A stretch of 5,779 bases of DNA from an uncultured Oscillospiraceae bacterium (GTDB lineage: Bacteria; Bacillota; Clostridia; Oscillospirales; Ruminococcaceae). Location: positions 1 through 5,779 of the forward strand of contig CAJUMG010000007.1 in the NCBI GenBank assembly GCA_910587335.1, written 5' to 3'. Shown here piece after piece: positions 1 through 5,497 of this stretch (within the stretch, counting starts at the first letter, position 1; each line of letters begins with the position of its first letter). A program made the translations under genes and the position numbers. The notes beneath the pieces are model-generated. The model was not told where the DNA came from and searched no databases. It saw only the letters and a program-made list of their open reading frames with translations.

Positions 1-34
1 TGGAAATCCACACATTTCCTAGCTTTTTCTTCAT
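1..34 (-). CDS. Possible start of a further gene, cut by the window edge
   Basis: On the minus strand, 26 nt after the helicase stop, an ATG (34-32) opens MKKKLGNVWIS and runs off the window. The lysine-rich start is gene-like, but no ribosome binding site precedes it and only 11 codons are visible. The same bases also form a small hairpin. Confidence 0.15.
   Translation of the reverse strand, partial: MKKKLGNVWIS
2..19. repeat. Small inverted repeat downstream of the helicase gene
   Basis: GGAAAT (2-7) and ATTTCC (14-19) form a 6-bp stem with a 6-nt loop, about 42 nt past the helicase stop. It could be the weak start of a terminator, but the bases that would follow on the minus strand are outside the window. 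On plus it is followed by TAGCTTTTTCTT. Confidence 0.25.
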
Positions 35-60
35 ACGGGCAGAATGGCAAATGGAAAACA

Positions 61-3000
61 TCAGTCTTCTGCCAATTTGGATTTCACAACTTCCAAACTT
101 TTTCTTTTTGACTCATCGGTTCCAAACCCTTTTACAACATCGTGCATGGTTTCAGAACTCCAGTAAATTTTCAGATTTGTTTTTGCTCGAGTGATTGCTG
201 TATAGAAGATACCGTGGGTTATTTTTTCAGCATTGCTGCTTGGGATAATTATCTTGACAGAATCATACTCCAAGCCCTGCGCCTTGTGGATTGAAACAGC
301 ATAGGCAAGTTGGAAAGGGACAACAGATTTGAACCGTAAATCATCATCATCTTCCTCTATCTCCCCATTTTCATGTGCATATACGACAAAACGAATACGC
401 GTACCGTTTTCCACGGCTTCGATGAATTCAATATTATCCCTTCTACACGCCACTTCAGTTAACGGGATATCCACATCAACAGTAAAAGAAATAGAATTTA
501 TACCCTTTTCGATATTAGCAATTCGTCCTTTCAGATTATTGTATAAAAGATCGAATCTTTTCGAGTCGTTAAAAAGGATAGGGTCACCAATCTTATAAGT
601 CCATTCAGCCCAGGAAACAGCCTCACTCTTGGTATTAGCTGCCTGAAAATAATTGTTCATGTTATTCAGACCAAATTTTCCGTCATAGTTGAGGCAGAGA
701 ATAACCTCATCGTCCGTTTCTCTCACGAAGATTCCAGAACCAATATCTTCCGAAAACGGACCGTCAATAACAAGTTTTTCAGTTATTATATCATTCCTAG
801 TTCTAACTTCATTCCACAGGCTAATGAGATTTTGATCTTTGGTTCTCCATGTGCTTAACAGTTCAACGTTAGAACCCTGTGTTTTAATAACATCTTTGGC
901 ATAGAAGAACCAATTTCCAAACTCAATAGATTCAATTTGGTGAATGTCTCCAGCCAATACCAGAAAGGTATCCGGGCTCATCCTATTCAGGAACCTTTCC
1001 ATGGTCCGATTGTCGATCGTACTGCACTCATCAACAAAAATGATATCATAGTCCGGAAGATTCACCTGTTTCGTAAAACTATCTATACTGATAAAATCAG
1101 AATCTGCCCCTGGATTATCAATGCGTCTTTTCAGATTCTGAAGCGCCGTATGGGTTTTGGTAAGGAAAAGTTTCCTCTGACTCGCCATCAGATTTGAAAT
1201 ATAGTTAATCAACGTTGTTTTTCCTGTCCCTGCTGCTCCATAAATCAGAAGAAGCCGTGAATTAACAAAAACATCTTGGATTGCCTGTTTTTTTAAATCA
1301 TCGGCAAAGTCCAATGTGCTTTCACTCAGAAATTTTCGGTTGAATTCGCGCTGTCCTTTATTTCCTTTATTGGAAAATTTTAAAAGATTTCTCAGGATGA
1401 ACAATGTCGTGCGCTCATAAGAATCAATACACGAAAACCCATCGGATAGATTGATCTGATATCCCTGGTTTCGTTCCCATTGATCTAGCTGATCGTTATA
1501 TTCTTGAATCTCCGTGATACTGGAATCAGGAGTAATCTCAAAATAGATTTCACCGGTTTGCTTGGTTGCATTTTTGAGCACCAGATATGGGCGAACCACA
1601 TCGATTTTTTCAGCACCAGTGACTCTAATGAGATCTTTGATCCGACCACTCACACTCGTCTTACTTCCTGCCAAGTTAGAAACAAATGGATTTCTCTCAA
1701 AAGGAAAACAATTGTTTGAGAGGTACAACTCATCGCAAAGCAACTTGCGAGTAAATTTTGTCGGCATTACACTTTCCAAGGTTTTTTCACGAAGATTCAG
1801 AAGCAAATATCTTATAACATTGTGTCCAACCTTGTCCGAAGTATTGGAATAGTTTTCCCTGAGTGCGAAAAGCACCTCCTTATACACAGATGTACTCGTG
1901 TTTTGATAGATAGTATCAATGACTTTTGAGAATTCGACTTCCTTAAAATCAATCAAATCAAGGAAGTTAATCCCTGTTTGAGTAAGGAAAGACATCAATT
2001 CTCGATACTCTCCATATTGAGAGGATATCCGAATGGGAATATTCAAAACCTTCCCCAGTTTGTTCAGACATACAGGGTCTATAGATACCTTCCAATCAGT
2101 AATAACCTTAATTTTAGAGTCGATTCCCCACAAGTCTATTGAAGCGTCTACATAGCCAATTTGAATAGAATAACTTGTGGAGATGTTCTCTTTTGTATAC
2201 GCCGTAATTCGATTATATTTTGAAGCATATACTCCAGCTAACTGTAATGTCATTTCATAATATCGTTCGCGCCCTATAAAAAACGGAGTTTTTTTCTGAA
2301 TATAATATCTTGATGTTGGCAGAGCGCACCAAGTAGGATCAACAGATTCTATCGCTTTTGCTACCTGTTCATAGTATTGCATATCGATTTGGTCGATATG
2401 AAGCGGAAACTTTTCCAGATTGGACAAAACCCTCATCCCATATTTTTCATACAAGGACTTCCGGATTTGCCACAAAAAATTATAATACTTCAACATCAAG
2501 CGTTCTGACTGTCCGTCATCCGGAATGCGCTTGCCGATGTATTGCAATCCTTTGAGAAATGTACCAAGATACTTAGTTTCGATATCCAGCATAGAACGTT
2601 CCCATGCTAATGGAAGACTGACATTTTCAAATCCAGCGTTTATAGCGTTGAGCAAAAGAGTCGCTGTGCACAAATCGTCTAATCTCGTGAGAATCCTTTG
2701 TGATACACCATCTCGGGTATCATTGACAGTCTCAAGTCTATCAATGCTTTCGGTAATCTCTGTATCGCATACTGTTATAATTCGTTCTACATCACGCCGG
2801 GTATAACTTCGGCTATCCAGTCGATTTACAAATGAATGACGACTGATAATTGCTTCTAGCTTTTCACAAAAAGTAGCAACGCTTTCGTCAGTATTGAAGA
2901 TTTCCTCATCAGCAGAGAAACAGAGGGTAATGCTGCTGTTATCAAAATTGATTGAGTTAAGAAAATCCACAGACATATACTTCCAAAATACGCGCTGGGA

Positions 3001-3372
3001 ACCACGCTGATCTGGATTAAGTACAACGAATAGTATGCCGGGATCTAGCGACACATTATCACATATATATGCAGGAAATGCTAAATCTTTTAGAGAATAC
3101 TTGACTATCCCATCTTTTTCTGTGTATTGGTGAGTACCTTTAATTTGGACGACAAAATTTTGCTTTGGTCGTCTGGACATGTTTGGATTTGAAACAAATT
3201 CGAATGTGCCATCGTGATTTGGCCAGGTATCATTTGCTGCGAAAGAAGTATTTATTCTTCCGCCTGGATTTAAAAAAGCTCCTAAAAGTGAAATGGCGGA
3301 ACGGTCATCAGAAGACCTATCGGAATGTGTTTTAATATGTTTCCTGATTTTTTCTTTTGCCTGATTCAACAT
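61..3372 (-). CDS. DUF4365-like nuclease fused to RecD/Pif1-like SF1 helicase (candidate defence protein)
   Basis: This 1103-residue protein has three parts. Residues 1-185 look like a DUF4365-type PD-(D/E)XK nuclease: D54 and E58 in a D-G-x-F-E segment, then the strand VVQIKG with Q76 and K78, followed by a helix-strand unit typical of the fold. Residues 190-690 are not recognised. They are mixed helical and strand-rich, with a block at 356-450 containing FFIGRERYYEMTL. Residues 690-1070 form a full SF1 helicase: Walker A GAAGTGKT (712-719, K718), Walker B VDEC (D781, E782), motif III GDIHQ (808-812), arginine of motif IV in TWRT (R843), an SH3-like 2B segment around GDPILF (929-960), motif V SIHKAQG (1027-1033) and motif VI YTAITRA (1057-1063). 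All catalytic residues look intact. The ATG is preceded by AGGAGG eight bases upstream. It appears monocistronic. Nuclease-helicase fusions of this kind (compare Nhi, or HamA/HamB of Hachiman) act in phage defence; that role here is inferred. A DNA repair role remains possible. Confidence 0.9.
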   Translation of the reverse strand: MLNQAKEKIRKHIKTHSDRSSDDRSAISLLGAFLNPGGRINTSFAANDTWPNHDGTFEFVSNPNMSRRPKQNFVVQIKGTHQYTEKDGIVKYSLKDLAFPAYICDNVSLDPGILFVVLNPDQRGSQRVFWKYMSVDFLNSINFDNSSITLCFSADEEIFNTDESVATFCEKLEAIISRHSFVNRLDSRSYTRRDVERIITVCDTEITESIDRLETVNDTRDGVSQRILTRLDDLCTATLLLNAINAGFENVSLPLAWERSMLDIETKYLGTFLKGLQYIGKRIPDDGQSERLMLKYYNFLWQIRKSLYEKYGMRVLSNLEKFPLHIDQIDMQYYEQVAKAIESVDPTWCALPTSRYYIQKKTPFFIGRERYYEMTLQLAGVYASKYNRITAYTKENISTSYSIQIGYVDASIDLWGIDSKIKVITDWKVSIDPVCLNKLGKVLNIPIRISSQYGEYRELMSFLTQTGINFLDLIDFKEVEFSKVIDTIYQNTSTSVYKEVLFALRENYSNTSDKVGHNVIRYLLLNLREKTLESVMPTKFTRKLLCDELYLSNNCFPFERNPFVSNLAGSKTSVSGRIKDLIRVTGAEKIDVVRPYLVLKNATKQTGEIYFEITPDSSITEIQEYNDQLDQWERNQGYQINLSDGFSCIDSYERTTLFILRNLLKFSNKGNKGQREFNRKFLSESTLDFADDLKKQAIQDVFVNSRLLLIYGAAGTGKTTLINYISNLMASQRKLFLTKTHTALQNLKRRIDNPGADSDFISIDSFTKQVNLPDYDIIFVDECSTIDNRTMERFLNRMSPDTFLVLAGDIHQIESIEFGNWFFYAKDVIKTQGSNVELLSTWRTKDQNLISLWNEVRTRNDIITEKLVIDGPFSEDIGSGIFVRETDDEVILCLNYDGKFGLNNMNNYFQAANTKSEAVSWAEWTYKIGDPILFNDSKRFDLLYNNLKGRIANIEKGINSISFTVDVDIPLTEVACRRDNIEFIEAVENGTRIRFVVYAHENGEIEEDDDDLRFKSVVPFQLAYAVSIHKAQGLEYDSVKIIIPSSNAEKITHGIFYTAITRAKTNLKIYWSSETMHDVVKGFGTDESKRKSLEVVKSKLAED

Positions 3373-3380
3373 CGTTCAGC

Positions 3381-3386
3381 CCTCCT
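3381..3386 (-). promoter_or_regulatory. Ribosome binding site of the nuclease-helicase gene
   Basis: A perfect AGGAGG on the minus strand lies eight bases before the ATG at 3372. It fixes that ATG as the start and implies efficient translation. Confidence 0.85.
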
Positions 3387-3429
3387 GGCATCCAACTAAT
3401 TATCTTAAAAATACATTTTGTGCCTCTTA

Positions 3430-3444
3430 TATAATAATTATAAC
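3430..3444 (+). promoter_or_regulatory. Possible -10 boxes for the plus-strand structured RNA
   Basis: Reading rightward there is TATAAT at 3430-3435 and TATAAC at 3439-3444, which overlap the -10 of the divergent helicase promoter. Starts would fall near 3442 or 3451, just before the first arm of the structured RNA at 3458. I see no good -35 box at 16-18 bp upstream; the best is a partial match around TTTTGT. The call therefore rests on the -10 boxes and on placement, and AT-richness alone could produce them. Confidence 0.3.
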
Positions 3445-3465
3445 TCTTGGCAAACAGGCAGTCAA
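3437..3465 (-). promoter_or_regulatory. Strong sigma-A-type promoter of the nuclease-helicase gene
   Basis: Read on the minus strand, TTGACT (3465-3460) and a perfect TATAAT (3442-3437) are separated by exactly 17 bp. Transcription would start near 3430, giving a leader of about 58 nt. The near-consensus match is surprising for a potentially toxic nuclease-helicase unless another level of control exists. The -35 box overlaps the closing-stem sequence of the candidate RNA on the other strand. Confidence 0.75.
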
Positions 3466-3677
3466 CGAAGCTGCGGGAGGTGGCCTAAACCATCTGGTCT
3501 GCTGCTGGATACAACAGGGAACGAGTATTTTTTATCCCCGGCGCGAATTCACGTTCTGGGGCTTCCTCATGTCCAAAGGAAGCGTCCGTGCCCTGCACAT
3601 AGTGATTTTGACCGGTTGCTGCAAAAGAAAAGCCTACAAATCTACTGTTTAAGCGGGTTTATGGGCTTTTCTTTTTT
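3450..3677 (+). ncRNA. Candidate structured non-coding RNA with terminal hairpin; family not recognised
   Basis: The region nests several inverted repeats. An outer stem pairs 3458-3461 and 3463-3466 with 3615-3618 and 3619-3622 (8 bp, one bulged T). A middle stem pairs CAGGGaACG (3515-3523) with CGTgCCCTG (3587-3595). Inside it are two adjacent hairpins, CCCCGG/CTGGGG (3536-3541, 3556-3561) and CTTCC/GGAAG (3562-3566, 3578-3582). A further hairpin, AGGTGG/CCATCT with loop CCTAAA (3478-3495), sits on the 5' side. A terminator-like hairpin follows. The G-T pairs at 3540/3557 and 3480/3493 are valid wobbles on plus but would be C-A mismatches on minus, so plus is favoured. The branched form does not obviously match 6S, SRP, tmRNA, RNase P or a riboswitch I know. 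No convincing reading frame covers it. Strand and ends are inferred. Confidence 0.4.
3623..3677 (+). terminator. 12-bp hairpin with T tract ending the candidate RNA
   Basis: AAAAGAAAAGCC (3623-3634) pairs perfectly with GGCTTTTCTTTT (3664-3675), and the T run continues to 3677. The loop is 29 nt, unusually long for an intrinsic terminator, but it can fold further (AAATC with GGTTT inside it). The purine/pyrimidine arms mean it could also act on leftward transcripts. Confidence 0.5.
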
Positions 3678-3790
3678 GTGTATAACACATTATTTTTTCT
3701 TTCTAAAAAATAGACTTCTTCGCGGTAGGGATCAGATAAACATAAATCTAGGCTTTCTATAACGGAACCGGAAACTCCCTAAAGATAGAG
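3678..3790. other. Short AT-rich spacer without assignable content
   Basis: This stretch lies between the two hairpin terminators. I see no gene, no ribosome binding site and no clear promoter. There is only a small TGTGTATAACACA quasi-palindrome (3678-3690), runs of T and A around 3691-3710, and a GGAACCGGAA repeat (3763-3772). Confidence 0.5.
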
Positions 3791-3827
3791 AAAATTCCAG
3801 TAATTAGTATCTCACTGGAATTTTTTT
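3791..3827. terminator. Bidirectional terminator after the XRE regulator gene
   Basis: AAAATTCCAGT (3791-3801) pairs with ACTGGAATTTT (3814-3824) around a 12-nt loop. On plus it is followed by a seven-T run to 3827. On minus the stem itself supplies the U stretch. It begins only a few bases after the stop codon of the XRE gene, so it most likely ends that transcript and also blocks rightward read-through from the RNA region. Confidence 0.75.
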
Positions 3828-3831
3828 ATCT

Positions 3832-4119
3832 TCAGGGGTTTTTCGCTTTTCGCAGGTCATCTACCAGTTGACGAAGATGAGAAACTGTGTCATCTGGCAA
3901 TCCGCTGACATCGATATAGGTATGCTGATCAATCCCTAATAGGTAATCTACAGAAACAGAAAATACTTTGGCGATTTTCATAACCATTTCAACAGAAGGC
4001 TGTATATTATCATTTTCCCAATTAGAAACGCTTTGTTTTGTCACATTTAATTCTTTTGCCAGCTCTACCTGGCTCATTTTTCGAGACAAACGTATCATTC
4101 GAATCTGTTGATTCAGCAT
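3832..4119 (-). CDS. XRE/Cro-CI family transcriptional regulator
   Basis: The 95-residue protein is a single-domain helix-turn-helix DNA-binding repressor. Residues 4-61 form the five-helix XRE domain, with SQVELAKEL as helix 2, TKQSVSNWE as the recognition helix, and the typical LGI closing the domain. The tail GLPDDTVSHLRQLVDDLRK is the helical extension seen in many stand-alone regulators of this class, possibly for dimerisation. I chose the ATG at 4119 because a GAGG (4127-4130) lies seven bases upstream. The frame also opens two codons earlier with a TTG at 4125, but that TTG sits too close to this ribosome site. The gene is divergent from the DUF2752/TM2 operon, and its promoter overlaps one of two palindromes it probably binds. 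The effector and any induction signal are unknown. Confidence 0.9.
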   Translation of the reverse strand: MLNQQIRMIRLSRKMSQVELAKELNVTKQSVSNWENDNIQPSVEMVMKIAKVFSVSVDYLLGIDQHTYIDVSGLPDDTVSHLRQLVDDLRKAKNP

Positions 4120-4126
4120 AGTCAAA

Positions 4127-4130
4127 CCTC
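4127..4130 (-). promoter_or_regulatory. Ribosome binding site deciding the XRE start
   Basis: GAGG on the minus strand is seven bases from the ATG at 4119 but only one base from the alternative TTG at 4125, so the ATG is the likely start. Confidence 0.65.
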
Positions 4131-4145
4131 GATTGTTAAAAATTG

Positions 4146-4161
4146 CAATACTATTATATTG
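4146..4161. promoter_or_regulatory. Putative XRE operator 1
   Basis: This 16-bp imperfect palindrome, CAATACTATTATATTG, has 5-bp arms CAATA/TATTG. It matches operator 2 at 12 of 16 positions (shared core AATACTATnnTATT) and covers the -10 box of the XRE promoter. Binding by the neighbouring regulator is inferred. Confidence 0.5.
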
Positions 4162-4180
4162 TTTTGCTTGACTTTGTATA
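4153..4180 (-). promoter_or_regulatory. Promoter of the XRE regulator gene
   Basis: A perfect TATAAT reads on the minus strand at 4158-4153. The best -35 is TATACA (4180-4175) with a 16-bp spacer, a four-of-six match. The start would be near 4146, about 27 nt before the ATG. It overlaps the divergent operon promoter, so the two probably compete for RNA polymerase. Confidence 0.55.
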
Positions 4181-4196
4181 AATACTATGGTATTTT
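4168..4196 (+). promoter_or_regulatory. Promoter of the DUF2752-TM2 operon
   Basis: TTGACT (4168-4173) is followed after 17 bp by TATTTT (4191-4196), with an upstream TG (4188-4189) forming an extended -10. Transcription would begin near 4203, about 33 nt before the first start codon. The -10 lies within putative operator 2, consistent with repression. Confidence 0.65.
4180..4195. promoter_or_regulatory. Putative XRE operator 2
   Basis: This 16-bp palindrome, AAATACTATGGTATTT, has perfect 6-bp arms around TATG. It overlaps the extended -10 of the DUF2752/TM2 promoter. Its centre is 34 bp from that of operator 1, about three helical turns, so both sites face nearly the same side of the DNA. 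Confidence 0.55.
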
Positions 4197-4235
4197 ATTT
4201 TTGTACTCTGCGTGTCGAAATAGGGCGGTGAGAAA

Positions 4236-4592
4236 ATGCTTTGGAAGCATTTGCAGGGAAAAATGCGGATTGGTTTTTCTTTCTTGCTGGGCTTGTTCCT
4301 TTTGGTTCTAAGGCTTTTTCTCGGGTGTCCAGTCTATCGTTTTTTTCATATTCGCTGCCCAGGGTGCGGATTAACTCGAGCTTGGCTTTGTTTTATCTCT
4401 GGGGATTGGCGGAGTGCTTTTAACTATCACCCTTTTTTTCTGATTATACCAATCTTTATTCTGTTGTTCGCCTGGAGAAATATATGCGCTTTTAAAAGGC
4501 CAAAGATCCCGGCGCTGTTAGATTTTTCTCTATATCTTTTTGCCTTTTTGATCGTTGGTCAATGGTTATTTCGTCTTTTATTTATTCATTAA
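4236..4592 (+). CDS. DUF2752 family small membrane protein
   Basis: The 118-residue protein carries the hallmark DUF2752 motif: C31-P near the end of the first helix and then CPGCGLTRA at 41-49. The four-base-apart cysteines C41 and C44 could bind metal or form a disulphide, but the function of the family is unknown. Three hydrophobic segments at about 12-30, 65-80 and 96-115 indicate an inner-membrane protein. The ATG at 4236 is preceded by AGGGCGG (4222-4228) at seven bases. An in-frame ATG at 4263 behind AGGG (4255-4258) is a possible shorter start. It is the first gene of a two-gene operon with the TM2 protein 36 nt downstream. DUF2752 and TM2 genes often occur together, which suggests a joint membrane role. 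The gene sits under a promoter that the XRE protein probably represses. Confidence 0.85.
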   Translation: MLWKHLQGKMRIGFSFLLGLFLLVLRLFLGCPVYRFFHIRCPGCGLTRAWLCFISGDWRSAFNYHPFFLIIPIFILLFAWRNICAFKRPKIPALLDFSLYLFAFLIVGQWLFRLLFIH

Positions 4593-4615
4593 ATAATAAA
4601 AGATAAAAGTAAAAA

Positions 4616-4620
4616 AGGAG
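4616..4620 (+). promoter_or_regulatory. Ribosome binding site of the TM2 gene
   Basis: AGGAG lies eight bases before the ATG at 4629. It is much stronger than the site of the preceding gene, so the TM2 protein may be the more abundant product of the shared transcript. Confidence 0.7.
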
Positions 4621-4628
4621 TAAGAAGA

Positions 4629-4964
4629 ATGACACAAGATAAGGTTGATATGTACATCATGACCAATCAAAAATTTTTGCCTCCGGAGAAGATCGCTTTT
4701 GTCAAACAAAAGCTGATGGATGCTGACGAAGCAAAATTCGCCTCTGTTTCCACTGTGGAGTATAAAGATCCCACCACCATTTTGCTGATCTCTATTTTTC
4801 TCGGCGGCTTGGGTATCGATCGTTTTATGCTTGGTGATACTGGAATGGGGATTTTAAAGCTTCTTACTGCAGGCGTATGCGGTATTCTGTCGATTATAGA
4901 CTGGTTCACCATTCAGAAAAAAGCACGGGAGCTAAATTATAACAACCTAATGCTGGTGCTATAA
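4629..4964 (+). CDS. TM2 domain-containing membrane protein
   Basis: The 111-residue protein has an N-terminal cytosolic-looking segment (1-46) of charged helices, including KVDMYIMTNQKFLPPEKI, which recurs in clostridial TM2 proteins. The TM2 domain follows at 47-95: helix one (about 50-62), the conserved turn GLGIDRFMLGD with the DRF triplet at 64-66, and helix two (73-91) ending in IIDWF. The family is named for these two helices and its bacterial function is unknown. The domain is complete and of normal length. The start is fixed by AGGAG at eight bases. It is the last gene of the operon with DUF2752, and a strong terminator follows within about 25 bases of the stop. Confidence 0.9.
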   Translation: MTQDKVDMYIMTNQKFLPPEKIAFVKQKLMDADEAKFASVSTVEYKDPTTILLISIFLGGLGIDRFMLGDTGMGILKLLTAGVCGILSIIDWFTIQKKARELNYNNLMLVL

Positions 4965-4986
4965 TCAGAATATATCATAGGTTCCT

Positions 4987-5024
4987 AAAGGCCTGGACGA
5001 GAGTCATTTCGTCCAGGCCTTTTT
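4987..5024. terminator. Strong shared terminator between convergent genes
   Basis: AAAGGCCTGGACGA (4987-5000) pairs perfectly over 14 bp with TCGTCCAGGCCTTT (5009-5022) around an 8-nt loop, with the T tract running to 5024. It ends the DUF2752-TM2 operon. On the minus strand it gives a shorter U run and may also end the convergent transcript from the right. Confidence 0.9.
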
Positions 5025-5070
5025 CCATTCGCTATCTTTCCCAAGATTTTTGCCTCTAAAAATTGATTGC

Positions 5071-5394
5071 CTACATAAGTTTTTTGGCGGAAATAGAGCA
5101 GCAAATAGGTGAAGAAAGATTTTCTAAATGTGTGGAAGGAAGCATATCAACTACAAGCTTTGTATTGTCTTCCAAATCATATTCGCCATGCTCCAAAACT
5201 GTCAGCCGATACCCGCTCTGTTTTCGGATATGGCGAATCGTTTGATTCAGTATAGCGGTATTACAGCGCAGAAAAAAGTCGGTTTCTAACGCACAGGAAG
5301 GGGGGATTGAAACAGTGTAAGACAACTCATATGTACCGCCTTTTTTTACCTGCAAGGCACATCCTTTCCAAAGAGAGGACTGGTTTTGTTCCAT
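5071..5394 (-). CDS. C1q/BclA-like jelly-roll protein, form starting at the downstream ATG
   Basis: These 107 residues read like the C-terminal part of a C1q/TNF- or BclA-type beta jelly roll. ALQVKKGGTYELSYTVSIPP matches the characteristic strand-G-x-Y-x-(I/L)-S-Y-x-V, followed by alternating strands, a LEHGEYDLEDNTKLVVDML segment, and a final strand CCSISAKKL. Such domains sit on spore or cell-surface proteins and form trimers. No collagen-like repeat or signal peptide is seen here. GGAG lies eight bases before this ATG, so initiation is plausible. However, 26 more codons upstream stay open and look coding, so this product may lack the first strand of the fold. See the longer disrupted version at 5071-5505. 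The family assignment is from pattern recognition, moderately sure. Confidence 0.55.
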   Translation of the reverse strand: MEQNQSSLWKGCALQVKKGGTYELSYTVSIPPSCALETDFFLRCNTAILNQTIRHIRKQSGYRLTVLEHGEYDLEDNTKLVVDMLPSTHLENLSSPICCSISAKKLM

Positions 5395-5406
5395 GGAAAA
5401 AGCTCC
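5387..5406 (-). promoter_or_regulatory. Possible internal ribosome binding site for restart at 5394
   Basis: On the minus strand a GGAG (5406-5403) precedes the ATG at 5394 by eight bases. It could rescue translation of the jelly-roll core after the TAG. It also falls inside what looks like coding sequence, so it may be coincidental. Confidence 0.4.
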
Positions 5407-5497
5407 AATCTCCGTGCCTGATTCGAGGGCGTTCCCCGCACGGTAAGGATAAAAATCTGACCTCTCTTTATACTATGCCGCTGCAAAGTAGTTGGTA

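Noticed and set aside
329..2806. Several plus-strand frames inside the helicase gene (for example 329-598, 937-1197, 2525-2806).
   Set aside because: All are antisense to a gene whose helicase motifs are continuous in the minus-strand frame, and none has a start signal.
3448..3500. Resemblance to a c-di-GMP-I (GEMM) riboswitch through GGCAAAC and GGCCTAAACC.
   Set aside because: The required ACGCAAAGCC block is missing, the spacing between the two matching pieces is wrong, and the P1/P2 hairpin order does not fit. No regulated gene lies directly downstream on plus.
3450..3677. 6S RNA, SRP RNA, tmRNA or RNase P RNA.
   Set aside because: The fold is branched rather than the 6S rod, and the signature cores of SRP, tmRNA and RNase P are not present. 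I cannot support any of these names.
3418..3762. A 114-codon plus-strand open frame across the intergenic region.
   Set aside because: It has no ribosome binding site and an implausible composition, and it runs through the structured RNA and its terminator hairpin.
4108..4311. Plus-strand frame across the XRE/DUF2752 spacer, and the other-frame open stretch at 4241-4423.
   Set aside because: They overlap the divergent promoters and the DUF2752 gene, whose CPGCGLTRA motif identifies the real frame.
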